A DNA stretch of 64,000 nt from positions 98,403 through 162,402 of the forward strand of contig CAJTHL010000011.1 in assembly GCA_910576205.1 (NCBI GenBank), in the 5' to 3' direction. Source of the stretch: Clostridia bacterium. GTDB taxonomy: Bacteria > Bacillota > Clostridia > Lachnospirales > Lachnospiraceae. Below, piece by piece: positions 55,503 to 64,000 of the stretch. The translations under genes and the position numbers were made by a program. Positions within the stretch are counted from its first letter, which is position 1. Every line of letters begins with the position of its first letter. The notes under the pieces are model-generated. The model saw only the letters and a list, made by a program, of their open reading frames with translations. It was not told the origin of the DNA and did not search any database.

Positions 55503-58294
55503 AAAAAATAACAGCGGTTATTTTTCCGGAATATAAGCGGGTAAGTTTTCTGGCAGCCCTGTTTTCTGTTCTGGCCACAGCATGTACGGCCTTTTTCCGT
55601 ATGCATTACTTATACCAGAAAACGCCGGAATATAAGGAGCTGGTGACAGGGTATACCTCCTGGATTGGTTATTTTAAAGAAGGGGATATGACCCTGGCTT
55701 ACCATGTTATTTTTGGGATTGTATTGTTTTATCTTCTTTTTTCTTTCCTTTTAAATCTCCTGGCAGAAAAAATTTTGTTTTTAAGGAAACAGCGGGAAGA
55801 AGTGTCTTTGACAGAAAAAGAGAGAGAGGGTATTCTAAAGATCAGCCAGCTTTTCTTTCTGCTGGTATTTACCCAGTTTTCCTGGGGCGTTATAGGAAAG
55901 GGTATTGTAATCTGTTTTCCTTCTCTCCATGAAATTCTGACAAAAGGATTTTTTATTGTCCAGCTTCTTTTGGCCGCAGGCGTCTGCCTGTTTTGGTTTT
56001 ATGCTAAAAAAGCAGAGAATGAGAAATTGCTGGAGGGTGTTTTATCTGGAAGCCAGCTTCTTCTTCCTCTGGTGTTTCCGGCAGTTACCAGATATGAATA
56101 TGAGTATGGAGGAAACCTGGTTTTACAGTATTCTTCGGCAAAATTTACTTTTTTTTGTGTTGCTATTTCCATAATACTTCTGGTTTTGCTGTTTTTTGAA
56201 AAGAAAAAAACAGTACATACAAAGGTTTATCTGTCCAGTTTTCTTTCCCTGGCAGTGTTTGCTTCCTATCAGCTTCCCAGAGGGACCATTTCCGGCGCTC
56301 CCCTGGAGTTTTATCATTACGGGGAACTGTCCGTTCCACTTCAGCAGTTTTTACATTTTGGGACGGTTCCTTACCTGGATACCATGCCCATTCACGGGGT
56401 ATGTGATTATTTCCAGGCCGGAATCTGGTATCTGTTTTTTGACGGGACTTATGCTTCCTTTGAGGCAGCCATGGTGATGGGATGTGTGGTTATTGCGGTT
56501 ATTACAGCTCTGGTTTTCTATTTCTGTGTGGATAGCAAGGCTGTGGGAATTCTTTGTATTCTGTGGTTTTCTCTGTTTGGAGACCAGTATTATTATGTGA
56601 GATGGGCTTTTGTTCTTCCTTTTATTATGCTTGTATTTTCAAAGAAATCCAGAGAGGATTTTTCCAGAATGCTTTTTTACTGGGTCTTTCTGTCTATTCT
56701 TTCCATTGCCTGGAATCCGTCAATAGGGGGTACCTGTTCGCTGGCGGCGCTGCCTTTTATTTTCTACAAGGCATTTAATGAGAAGGGATATCTGGTATTT
56801 GCGCGGATATGGAAGGAGAAGGATTATAGAAAAAAATGGATTCTTCCCTACGGGTTTCTCCTTGTATTGGGAGTCAGCTTTATTCCTATGTTTTTTGATA
56901 TTCTCCGGTATATCACGGAGAATTCAGCGGCTATTCTGGAAACAACAGGGGATATTCTGAAAGAAGAGCTGGCGGAGCCTTTTGTGTGGTACGCTTCATT
57001 TGGCTTTGTGATTCCTCTTTTGTGCAGCTTTTATTTCTGTGTCGGAAAAAGAGGGGAAGAGAGAAAGCTAGCTATATTCGGCGCTCTGTTCTTGCTTTTA
57101 TTTAATGGAATCATTGTTAAATATACTTTCGTGCGGACTCAGTTTGGAGAGAGGGGGATTATTGCGGTTACTATCAGCAGCCTGTTTCTGATTCTGATGG
57201 TGCTTTTACCCTGTGTAAAGGCAAGGTGGAAGAGACAGGAACTTGGGCTTTTGTTGTTCCTTCTTCTTCTGACAGGTGTCATAAAGGGGGCGGATCTTTC
57301 TTCTCTTCCCGGAAAGCTTCTTATACGGGAATCTATTCCCCAGACCTTTGCGTATGTGGAGGGAGAGAAGATCGGGATTCCTTCTCTGGGAAATATTTAT
57401 ATGGAGAAGAAGCTAAAGGAGGAGTTTATCTCCCTCAATCATATTGCAAATGAACTTTGTGGAGAAGAATTTCAGTTTGTGGATATGACAAACCAGCTTT
57501 CCCACTATACGATTCTGGATAAAAAGGTTCTGCTTCCCTTCAGCAGCACCTACAATACAAATAATGAGGTGATGCAGACAAAGGCCATCCAGGTATTAAA
57601 CGACCTGAAACCCGAGGTAATCGTAGTTTCCCCGGAATGGCGTCACGACGCAGGCGCCTTAAGCACACGGAATTACCACTTGTATCAATGGCTGATGCAG
57701 CACGATTACACGCCCTGCAAATATGAATCCATTCTTTTCCTGACAAATAATCCAGGGATACGGGAACAGTATGCTTCTGCTTACGAAGAGCTTGGGCAGA
57801 TTATGCATCTGGAAGAGATTAAGATGCTTCCTACCGTGTGGGCCGGGCAGAAGCTAAAGGAACACAATATGGAAAAGACAGAGACCGAGCTTTTGCTGGC
57901 GGATACTAACAGCCAGGTTTTATCTGACGGATATTATCAGATAGAGGGGGAAGATACATTTTTCCTTTATACCCTTGCGGAGCCGGTTTCCGGAAAAGAA
58001 ATTGATTTTCTTAGGATACGGGCAGAGTTCCTAAATGTAGCAGAAGATTGTATTTACCAGGGTGTCGTGTATTTTATGGAGGAGGGAAAAGGGATAAAGG
58101 AGAGCAGGCGTTTTATCTATGACGGCGGCGCCAGGGAGGTTGTAATACCTCTGTCTACCAGCCCTTATTGGAGCTATTCGGATAAGAACCAGATGATTAT
58201 GGTAAATTTTATCGGCAGTCAGCTGACAGGAACCCAGGTAAATCTGGAATTGGAATTTGAAAAATATACGGGACCAGGCAGGGATCAGAAATGA
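55499..58294 (+). CDS. Large polytopic membrane protein
   Basis: I do not recognise this 931-residue protein by name. It has about 13-14 spans over residues 1-600 and a C-terminal soluble domain of about 300 residues that is probably outside the cell. The plan resembles large GT-C or YfhO-like envelope glycosyltransferases. The frame is open from 55322, but the ATG at 55499 overlaps the preceding stop, and its own stop overlaps the next start (both ATGA). The tight coupling with two paralogous membrane proteins suggests a three-part membrane complex. Base composition is more AT-rich than left of the origin. Confidence 0.65.
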   Translation: MKKITAVIFPEYKRVSFLAALFSVLATACTAFFRMHYLYQKTPEYKELVTGYTSWIGYFKEGDMTLAYHVIFGIVLFYLLFSFLLNLLAEKILFLRKQREEVSLTEKEREGILKISQLFFLLVFTQFSWGVIGKGIVICFPSLHEILTKGFFIVQLLLAAGVCLFWFYAKKAENEKLLEGVLSGSQLLLPLVFPAVTRYEYEYGGNLVLQYSSAKFTFFCVAISIILLVLLFFEKKKTVHTKVYLSSFLSLAVFASYQLPRGTISGAPLEFYHYGELSVPLQQFLHFGTVPYLDTMPIHGVCDYFQAGIWYLFFDGTYASFEAAMVMGCVVIAVITALVFYFCVDSKAVGILCILWFSLFGDQYYYVRWAFVLPFIMLVFSKKSREDFSRMLFYWVFLSILSIAWNPSIGGTCSLAALPFIFYKAFNEKGYLVFARIWKEKDYRKKWILPYGFLLVLGVSFIPMFFDILRYITENSAAILETTGDILKEELAEPFVWYASFGFVIPLLCSFYFCVGKRGEERKLAIFGALFLLLFNGIIVKYTFVRTQFGERGIIAVTISSLFLILMVLLPCVKARWKRQELGLLLFLLLLTGVIKGADLSSLPGKLLIRESIPQTFAYVEGEKIGIPSLGNIYMEKKLKEEFISLNHIANELCGEEFQFVDMTNQLSHYTILDKKVLLPFSSTYNTNNEVMQTKAIQVLNDLKPEVIVVSPEWRHDAGALSTRNYHLYQWLMQHDYTPCKYESILFLTNNPGIREQYASAYEELGQIMHLEEIKMLPTVWAGQKLKEHNMEKTETELLLADTNSQVLSDGYYQIEGEDTFFLYTLAEPVSGKEIDFLRIRAEFLNVAEDCIYQGVVYFMEEGKGIKESRRFIYDGGAREVVIPLSTSPYWSYSDKNQMIMVNFIGSQLTGTQVNLELEFEKYTGPGRDQK

Positions 58295-59826
58295 ACGTGA
58301 AGGGCTTAGAAAAACTTCGAAAAATCCTTTTAAAATGGAGCAGTGGAAGTATTGTTTATCTGTCATTGATAATCTATGCTTTTTTATCGACGGTATCTTT
58401 TCTGTCTACCGCGTATTTTGAAATGGATTATCTGGAAACTACTTATTATAAAAGAGATTTTATTCCTTTGCATCTTCTGGTTTTGTTCATTTTTCTTTTT
58501 GTTTTATGGTGGATAGAAAAGAAAAAAGGTTTAGAAAATATTTCCAGTAAAAAACTTTGTTTGCTTCTTCTCTGCTATGCGGCTCTTTTTAGCGGTATCT
58601 GGTCGGTGGTATCCCATGCGGTTCCAACGGCAGATCAGGCAAAGGTGGCGGATTGTGCGGCAGATTTTATGAGAGGGGAATATTATTATTTTAGTCCTGG
58701 AAAATATATGCAGATTTATCCCATGCAGACAGGATATGTGGCTTTTCTGGAAATTCTGTTTCGCGTTTTTGGCCCATTTTCCTATTCTGTGGTGGAAATT
58801 TTAAACGTCTGCTTTATCTGCCTGGAATTTTATCTGGTTTACAAAATTACAGATCTGGTATTTAAAAACAGGAAGGTCACTAACCTGGCCTTATTTCTTC
58901 TCTTTGGATGTATGCCCTATTTATTTTATGCCACGTTTATTTACGGGGAAATGGTGGGCGCGCCTCTGGCTCTGGCATCTGTATACGGCGCCATACGATT
59001 TATGGAAGAGAGAAAGCTTGTTTTTGGGGCAATGACAGCTCTATGTCTGGGAGCGGCAGTGACAATTAAACAAAATTTTCTGATTACCGCCATTGCCGTA
59101 GCTTTATATCTGCTTTTGAAAGGTCTGGAACAGAAAAAATATACCTGCCTTTTTGTAATTGCGGCTTCTATACTGTGTATGGTTTCCTTTGACACAGGGG
59201 TAAAGAAACAATATGAGCTTCGAAGCGGATATGAAATCGGAAGCGGTGTTTCTCCTCTTCTGCATATAGCCATGGGAATGCAGGAGGGCGAGATGGCAGA
59301 GGGCTGGTACAACGGATATATTCTTGGAACCTTCTGGGACTGCGGCGAGGATATGGAAAAAAGCGCGGAGAAAGCGGCTGAAGATATCCACAGATCCCTA
59401 AATTATTTTGTGGATAACCCTGCTTATGCAGCGGAATTTTACTATAAAAAAATTGTTTCCCAGTGGAATAATCCGCTTTATGAATGCCTTTGGATCAGCC
59501 ATTTTGAAAATGCCCATGACGGGCCTCTTCCGTCTGTTGTCCAGAGCCTGTATGTGGGGAAGCTTCACTGGATTTTCCTGGGATTTGCCAATGAGTATCA
59601 CTGGATTTTATTTGCTGGAGCGTGTATGGGATTATGGTTGTACCGGAAAAAATATACGTTGGAGCAGTTATTTCTGGCGCTGATTATTCTGGGTGGATTT
59701 TTCTTTCATATAATATGGGAAGCGAAATCCAGATATATCCTGCCATATTTTGTACTCTTTATTCCCTATGCAGCTCTTGGATATCAGCAGTTTTTGTTAT
59801 ATTTAAATAGAATAAAAGAGGGATAA
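58291..59826 (+). CDS. Polytopic membrane protein, GT-C-like, paralogue 2
   Basis: The 511-residue protein has about 11-12 spans and shares ordered motifs with the protein at 53988: PTADQ in the first outer loop, KYMQIYPMQTG, RSGYEIGSG, HIAMGMQEGEMAEGWYNG and a C-terminal HIIWEAKSRYILPYF. A tandem-duplication origin with later insertion or retention of the 931-residue gene between the copies is likely. It overlaps its upstream neighbour by 4 bp and lies 5 bp before the acyltransferase gene. A role in transferring sugars from a lipid carrier is inferred from the fold only. Confidence 0.7.
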   Translation: MNVKGLEKLRKILLKWSSGSIVYLSLIIYAFLSTVSFLSTAYFEMDYLETTYYKRDFIPLHLLVLFIFLFVLWWIEKKKGLENISSKKLCLLLLCYAALFSGIWSVVSHAVPTADQAKVADCAADFMRGEYYYFSPGKYMQIYPMQTGYVAFLEILFRVFGPFSYSVVEILNVCFICLEFYLVYKITDLVFKNRKVTNLALFLLFGCMPYLFYATFIYGEMVGAPLALASVYGAIRFMEERKLVFGAMTALCLGAAVTIKQNFLITAIAVALYLLLKGLEQKKYTCLFVIAASILCMVSFDTGVKKQYELRSGYEIGSGVSPLLHIAMGMQEGEMAEGWYNGYILGTFWDCGEDMEKSAEKAAEDIHRSLNYFVDNPAYAAEFYYKKIVSQWNNPLYECLWISHFENAHDGPLPSVVQSLYVGKLHWIFLGFANEYHWILFAGACMGLWLYRKKYTLEQLFLALIILGGFFFHIIWEAKSRYILPYFVLFIPYAALGYQQFLLYLNRIKEG

Positions 59827-59831
59827 AAATT

Positions 59832-60557
59832 ATGAAAAGAATACTACTGATGGTTCTCTACAATCTGCCTTTTGTGCCCTATTGGTGGTACCAGCTTTGT
59901 TATTACGCAAAACATGCGGATGAAATTTCCGAGGAAAAGAGATATGCCTTAATAAAAAAAATCACCCTTCACGCAAACAAGGGAGGCCGGGTGAAGATTG
60001 CAGCCTATGGAAAGGAACATATTCCCGCAGAGGGCGGGTTTATCTTTTATCCCAATCACCAGGGGCTTTTTGACGTGCTGGCTATTATTGAAGCCTGCGA
60101 CAGACATTTTGCGCCGGTGGCAAAGGTGGAGGTTGAAAAGATTCAGTTTTTAAAGCAGGTGTTTCGGATTCTGAAGGCAAAATTTATGGACAGAAGCGAT
60201 GTCCGTCAGAATATGCGCGTTATCAAAGAGGTTTCCGATGAAGTGAAGCAGGGAAAGCGGTATCTTATATTTGCCGAGGGAACCAGATCAAAAGAAGGAA
60301 ATACCCTGCTGGAATTTAAGGGGGGAAGCTTTAAGAGCGCCATGTACGCCAGATGCCCCATTATCCCGGTGGCAATGATTGATTCTTTTAAACCCTTTGA
60401 CACCAACACCATCTCCCCGGTTACTGTGCAGGTCCATTTTCTGGAACCGGTTTCCTATGAGGAATACGGAAAAATGAAGTCCACAGAGATTGCCCAGATG
60501 GTGAAGGAACGGATTGAAGCCAGAATTGCCAGTGCATTTGAAACAGAACAGCCGTAA
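59832..60557 (+). CDS. 1-acyl-glycerol-3-phosphate acyltransferase-like (PlsC family)
   Basis: The 241-residue protein has the acyltransferase signature: NHQGLFD (residues 75-81, the NHxxxxD catalytic pair), then FAEGTRSKEG near residue 150 and a substrate loop with PIIPVAMID. Such enzymes acylate lysophosphatidic acid or related lipids at the inner membrane face. One N-terminal hydrophobic helix may anchor it. It is the last gene before a 153-bp gap with a new promoter. It might supply a lipid anchor for the neighbouring envelope genes or serve general phospholipid synthesis. Confidence 0.88.
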   Translation: MKRILLMVLYNLPFVPYWWYQLCYYAKHADEISEEKRYALIKKITLHANKGGRVKIAAYGKEHIPAEGGFIFYPNHQGLFDVLAIIEACDRHFAPVAKVEVEKIQFLKQVFRILKAKFMDRSDVRQNMRVIKEVSDEVKQGKRYLIFAEGTRSKEGNTLLEFKGGSFKSAMYARCPIIPVAMIDSFKPFDTNTISPVTVQVHFLEPVSYEEYGKMKSTEIAQMVKERIEARIASAFETEQP

Positions 60558-60635
60558 AAGATTTCGCTTGCCTAATTGAAGATTTGCTTTATAAAATTTC
60601 GTTTTATTCTTTAGAAAGTATTAAGAAAAAATCAC

Positions 60636-60663
60636 TTGGATATTTAGGAAAGTCCGATATACT
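60636..60663 (+). promoter_or_regulatory. Promoter of the GT2-to-flippase unit
   Basis: TTGGAT (60636-60641) and TATACT (60658-60663) are 16 bp apart, 48 bp before the glycosyltransferase start. Confidence 0.6.
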
Positions 60664-60710
60664 TTAAAAGAAGGCAATTTAAGAGGCTGACAGAAAAGAG
60701 GAATAAAAAG

Positions 60711-61751
60711 ATGAAGTATCTCACATTTGTTGTACCCTGCTATAATTCACAGGATTATATGAAACGCTGTATAGAATCATTGCTTCCCGGCGGTGAGGAT
60801 GTGGAAATTATTATTGTGGATGACGGTTCCACAGACAGTACGGGAGAAATTGCAGATTATTATGAAGCCCTTTACGGCAATATTGTAAAGGCGGTTCACA
60901 AGGAAAATGGCGGCCATGGTTCCGGAGTTAACCAAGGGCTTAAACTGGCCTCTGGCGTTTATTTTAAGGTGGTGGATTCGGATGACTGGCTGGATGAGAC
61001 TGCTTACCAGGCTTTACTGGATAGGGTAAGGAAGCACTGTATAGAGAAAGAGGCGGACCCTTCGGCAGAAATACCGGATTTGTTCGTGGCAAACTACATA
61101 TATGACCATCTGGAGGAGGGAAGCTCCCATATGGTCAGCTACAAAAATGTTTTCCCTGTGGAGCAGGTTTGTAACTGGAATGAAATTGGCAGGTTTCATC
61201 CTTCCCAGTATCTGATTATGCATGCGTTGGTTTTCCGCACAAAAGTCCTTCAAGAGGCAGGTGTGACGCTTCCGGAGCATACATTTTATGTGGATAATAT
61301 TTTTGCCTACCAGCCTTTGCCTTATGTGAAACGCATTTATTATATGGATATCCCTCTGTATCATTACTATATCGGAAGAGAAGACCAGTCTGTAAATGAG
61401 AAAAATCTGATGAAGCGCATTGACCAGCAGATCCGGGTGACAAAAATTGTTTCAAACTGCATTGATCTCAATGAGGTGAAGAAGGAGTATCCCAGGCTGG
61501 CCAGCTATATGTGCCGCAATATTTCCATAATGATGGCAATTTCTTCCATTCATCTGTTGCTGATTAATACTGGTGAGTCCTATCAGAAGCGGAAAACCCT
61601 CTGGAAGGATATCAAGGAAGAAAATAAATCCTTGTATTTCCGGTTAAAATATACAACCTTAAGCGGCCTTACCTGTTTTCCGGGAAAATTCGGCGGCATG
61701 CTTACCATTCAGGGATATCGGATGGCAAAGAAAATATATCAGTTTCAATAG
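60711..61751 (+). CDS. Family 2 glycosyltransferase
   Basis: The 346-residue protein has a GT-A fold: FVVPCYNSQDYMKRCIESLL at the start, the nucleotide site IIIVDDGSTDSTGE, and VVDSDDWLDE (the DxD-like metal site, about residue 90). The C-terminal third has no clear membrane span, unlike the CsbB/GtrB lipid-linked type, so it is likely cytosolic or peripheral. It starts behind GAGGAA. With the following papain-like and flippase-like genes it forms a compact unit (gaps of 10 bp and an 11-bp overlap). The sugar donor and acceptor cannot be read from the sequence. Confidence 0.88.
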   Translation: MKYLTFVVPCYNSQDYMKRCIESLLPGGEDVEIIIVDDGSTDSTGEIADYYEALYGNIVKAVHKENGGHGSGVNQGLKLASGVYFKVVDSDDWLDETAYQALLDRVRKHCIEKEADPSAEIPDLFVANYIYDHLEEGSSHMVSYKNVFPVEQVCNWNEIGRFHPSQYLIMHALVFRTKVLQEAGVTLPEHTFYVDNIFAYQPLPYVKRIYYMDIPLYHYYIGREDQSVNEKNLMKRIDQQIRVTKIVSNCIDLNEVKKEYPRLASYMCRNISIMMAISSIHLLLINTGESYQKRKTLWKDIKEENKSLYFRLKYTTLSGLTCFPGKFGGMLTIQGYRMAKKIYQFQ

Positions 61752-61761
61752 GAGGCAGGCC

Positions 61762-62334
61762 ATGGCACATATTTATCTGGCAATGGTAGACACGCCCGGC
61801 CTGTTTGCCTCTATAATTCGCTTCTTTTTAAAACAGAGCTATATTCACGTGGCAATTTCCATGGATGCGGATCTGGAAGACGCTTATAGCGTAGGAAGAC
61901 GAAATCCCTTTATTCCTTTTTTTGCCGGGTTTGAACGGGAGGACAAGAGAAAAATATGCAGGGCATTCCCTACGGCCCAGTACAGGATTTATAAGCTTAC
62001 CTGCAGTCAGGAGCAGAAGGACAGAATCCAGGAAAGGCTGCGCAGAGATTACCGCCGCCGTTTCCGGTTTCATTATGCGGTTCTGGGATTGTTTTTTATT
62101 CTGCTGGAACGCCCTTTTTACCAGAAGAATTACTATACCTGTTCTTCTTACATTGCAAGGCTTCTGGAGGAAAATCAGATTATCATAGCAGAGAAGCATT
62201 TTTCCCTGGTAACGCCGAAGGATTTTTATGAATATCAGGAAAGACAAGTCATATTTGAGGGTCCTCTTGCCATGCTGTGCGACAGAAAGGCCGTGAGGAA
62301 AGGATATGGACTGGAGGCAGCATATGAACACTAA
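61762..62334 (+). CDS. Permuted papain-like (NlpC/P60-type) protein
   Basis: The 190-residue protein has the order expected of circularly permuted NlpC/P60 or YiiX/YycO-like enzymes: a histidine in YIHVAIS (His29) comes first and the cysteine in YYTCSSYIARLL (Cys127) comes later, at the start of a helix. A basic middle stretch (residues 86-103) precedes a short hydrophobic helix (about 104-116). No signal peptide is seen, so it may face the cytosol. Such proteins act on lipids, amides or peptides; the substrate here is unknown. AGGAGG precedes the ATG. The end overlaps the next start by 11 bp. Confidence 0.65.
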   Translation: MAHIYLAMVDTPGLFASIIRFFLKQSYIHVAISMDADLEDAYSVGRRNPFIPFFAGFEREDKRKICRAFPTAQYRIYKLTCSQEQKDRIQERLRRDYRRRFRFHYAVLGLFFILLERPFYQKNYYTCSSYIARLLEENQIIIAEKHFSLVTPKDFYEYQERQVIFEGPLAMLCDRKAVRKGYGLEAAYEH

Positions 62335-63361
62335 TTCCACCATGGACAAGAAAAAAATAGCAAACGGTATTCTCTTTTTTCTTGTTATGGGTCTTACTTT
62401 TTATGCGATTTTCCACGGGCAGGATCTGAGAAAAATATGGGAATCTGTCTGTCGGCTGTCAATTCCCGCTCTTTGTGGGGCGATTCTGACGGGAATCTTT
62501 TTTGTCAGCGCGGAGGGAATTATGATTCACTATCTTCTCCGGGGGATATCCCGGGGACGCTCCGAGACTTACACGGGAAGCGGGCTATTGCGGTGTATTT
62601 CCTATTCCTTTATTGGTTTTTTTTATTCCGGGATTACCCCCTCTGCCACAGGCGGTCAGCCCATGCAGCTCTATTATATGAAGAAAGACGGCAACAGTCT
62701 GTCAGACAGCTCTGTAGTGTTGATGACAGTGGCTCTGATCTACAAATTTGTGCTGGTTCTTATAGGAATCGGTATGCTGCTTTTCTGGAACAAGCCCCTG
62801 GTATTTCATTTGAAAGGCTATTATGGTTTATTTCTTCTGGGGCTTGCCCTTAACACTACCCTTGTGGCTGCGCTTCTGGCTATAATGCTTGCGCCAAAGT
62901 GGATGAAAGGGATTATCAGCGGTGTGGAGGGCTTGCTGGTGAAAATAAAATTCCTTAAAAAGTCCGGTACAAGAAAAGAAAAGATCAATGGCTTTATTGA
63001 CGGATACCAGAATGCAGTCCGGTTTCTGCTGACGCATAAAGAAAAAATTTTTATCGTAACGCTGTTTACTTTTTTACAGAGATTCAGCGTGTTTTTTCTG
63101 GCTTATGTGGTTTATTGGGGATTTTCCCTTCAAGGGGCAGATATGCTGACTGTGATTTTTCTGCAGGCGTCGGTATACATTGCCGTGGATATGCTTCCTG
63201 TACCGGGCTCCCAGGGAATTACAGAGCTTATGTACCGGAGTATATTTGTAAATATCTTTACCGGGGGATATCTGATGCCCTCCATGTATGTGACAAGAGG
63301 AATCAGTTTTTACTTTCTTCTGATCGTCAGTCTGGCCCTGGTGATCTGGAACCGGCGATGA
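62324..63361 (+). CDS. YbhN/UPF0104-type membrane protein, flippase-like
   Basis: The 345-residue protein has about eight spans and matches the lysylphosphatidylglycerol-synthase transmembrane-domain family (YbhN/AglD2/MprF N-domain-like). Motifs are SGITPSATGGQPMQLYYMKK near residue 105 and the late DMLPVPGSQGITELMYRS. Proteins of this family are thought to move lipids or lipid-linked groups across the membrane. The frame opens six codons earlier, but GGAGG is spaced for the ATG at 62324. It is the last gene before the tRNA-Ser and rRNA region. Confidence 0.87.
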   Translation: MNTNSTMDKKKIANGILFFLVMGLTFYAIFHGQDLRKIWESVCRLSIPALCGAILTGIFFVSAEGIMIHYLLRGISRGRSETYTGSGLLRCISYSFIGFFYSGITPSATGGQPMQLYYMKKDGNSLSDSSVVLMTVALIYKFVLVLIGIGMLLFWNKPLVFHLKGYYGLFLLGLALNTTLVAALLAIMLAPKWMKGIISGVEGLLVKIKFLKKSGTRKEKINGFIDGYQNAVRFLLTHKEKIFIVTLFTFLQRFSVFFLAYVVYWGFSLQGADMLTVIFLQASVYIAVDMLPVPGSQGITELMYRSIFVNIFTGGYLMPSMYVTRGISFYFLLIVSLALVIWNRR

Positions 63362-63405
63362 GGAATCCCGTCGCTAAAATTGTTATAGAGAATTGAAAAA
63401 AGTCA

Positions 63406-63434
63406 TTGACAAAATAAAAATTATCCAGTATAAT
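63406..63434 (+). promoter_or_regulatory. Promoter of tRNA-Ser
   Basis: A perfect TTGACA (63406-63411) and TATAAT (63429-63434) are 17 bp apart; the tRNA begins 75 bases downstream, so there is a short leader. Confidence 0.85.
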
Positions 63435-63508
63435 AACATTCGCATCACCAGAATATAGAAAATATAGGATGGTGACAAAAATAAATATCGTTATGAAAGA
63501 TATATTCA

Positions 63509-63596
63509 GGAGAAATACTCAAGAGGCTGAAGAGGCGCCCCTGCTAAGGGTGTAGGTCGGGTGACCGGCGCGAGGGTTCAAATCCCTCTTTCTCCG
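63509..63596 (+). tRNA. tRNA-Ser (anticodon GCT)
   Basis: An 88-nt type II tRNA: acceptor GGAGAAA pairs with TTTCTCC, the anticodon stem CGCCC/GGGTG (one G-U) holds the loop CTGCTAA with anticodon GCT, a long variable arm (GTCGG...CCGGC type) follows, and the T arm GAGGG/CCCTC encloses TTCAAAT. The discriminator is G and no CCA is encoded. Confidence 0.97.
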
Positions 63597-63695
63597 TTTT
63601 CTTTCAGAAGATATTTTTTTTGCCCTAAAAACAGAGTCCGGGAAATTCCTTTTTTTATTTATCTGGTAAATAAGAATAAAAATGGAAAAAAGTTC

Positions 63696-63724
63696 TTGAC
63701 ATTAAGCTTTTGGGATGCTATAAT
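63696..63724 (+). promoter_or_regulatory. rRNA operon promoter P1
   Basis: A perfect TTGACA (63696-63701) and a perfect TATAAT (63719-63724) have a 17-bp spacer. Confidence 0.85.
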
Positions 63725-63791
63725 AAAAACCCACCGTTACAAAAGCGGCGGACATGATGCAAAAAAGGTCAATAAAATTTCTAAAAAGTAG

Positions 63792-63820
63792 TTGACAAAT
63801 AAAGACATCAGTGGTAATAT
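63792..63820 (+). promoter_or_regulatory. rRNA operon promoter P2
   Basis: A perfect TTGACA (63792-63797) and TAATAT (63815-63820) are 17 bp apart, 96 bp after P1. Tandem strong promoters are typical of rRNA operons in this group. Confidence 0.8.
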
Positions 63821-64000
63821 GTAGAAGTTGCGTGTAAACACAACAAAAAGCGAACCTTGATAACTGAACAGTGAAGAAACCTTGAAAATTCAAGAAAAGA
63901 AGTTTTAATTCAGCTTACGGAAATAAGCGAACCAAGAAACAGTAAAACGGGAAAAGAACAGTCAGCAGATTGTTGTGACCTGGATCAAGAACCAGAACAT
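63821..64000 (+). other. rRNA operon leader, 16S gene beyond window
   Basis: Downstream of P2 the sequence has the look of the Clostridial rRNA leader, with CCTTGATAACTGAACAG at 63856-63872 and CCTTGAAAATTCAAG at 63880-63894. No 16S start (AGAGTTTGATC type) appears before the end. I infer that the rRNA genes begin just outside the window. Confidence 0.65.

Noticed and set aside
63561..63791. 76-residue plus-strand frame after tRNA-Ser
   Set aside because: It begins inside the tRNA and runs through the rRNA promoter P1; no ribosome site and Lys/Ile-rich AT-driven translation.

Overview
The window is a chromosomal origin region from an anaerobic Gram-positive of the class Clostridia, most likely Lachnospiraceae. 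The evidence is the gene order parA-parB-DUF4446-serS on one side and rpmH-rnpA-yidD-yidC-jag-mnmE-mnmG-rsmG / dnaA-dnaN-yaaA-recF-gyrB-gyrA around the origin, together with family-restricted proteins (DUF3881, DUF3786, DUF4446, DUF3781), a YidC whose usual intramembrane arginine position is tyrosine, and a split transketolase. The species cannot be named from the sequence.

Layout. 114-4478 (minus): a Cys-cluster protein, two rRNA methyltransferases and a radical SAM activase-like protein. 4665-5975 (plus): an ECF S-component and an amidohydrolase. 5888-7611 (minus): DUF3786 and threonine aldolase. 7665-10370 (plus): tRNA-Val, a chemotaxis receptor and a coupled FMN-binding lipoprotein. 10443-22199 (minus): YjbR, ketopantoate reductase, sbcC-sbcD-mgtC, split transketolase, recR-ybaB-dnaX and phosphofructokinase. 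22496-31219 (plus): a sugar-type ABC transporter with an embedded UroD-like methyltransferase, a YesM/YesN-type two-component system whose regulator carries an in-frame amber codon, and an ATPase. 31222-35843 (minus): DUF3881, serS, DUF4446, parB, parA. 35844-38028: an AT-rich accessory pocket between two perfect parS sites, holding a decayed lipoprotein gene, three small genes bracketed by a 17-bp direct repeat, and a membrane protein. 38029-45197 (minus): the rsmG-to-rpmH ribosome/tRNA/membrane-insertion block. 45198-47031: oriC with DnaA boxes on both sides of dnaA. 47032-53894 (plus): replication and gyrase genes. 53988-63361 (plus): an envelope cluster of two paralogous polytopic proteins flanking a 931-residue membrane protein, then an acyltransferase, a GT2 glycosyltransferase, a permuted papain-like protein and a flippase-like protein. 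63406-64000: tRNA-Ser(GCT) and tandem consensus promoters plus leader of an rRNA operon whose 16S gene lies beyond the window.

Most genes point away from oriC, along replication. The plus-strand blocks left of the origin (4665-5975, 7665-10370, 22496-31219) run head-on and look like accessory insertions. The most unusual non-coding signal is a family of three intergenic hairpin elements (795-890, 22222-22263, 25093-25165) with a shared consensus and a compensatory base-pair change in the closing helix, each just upstream of a ribosome binding site.
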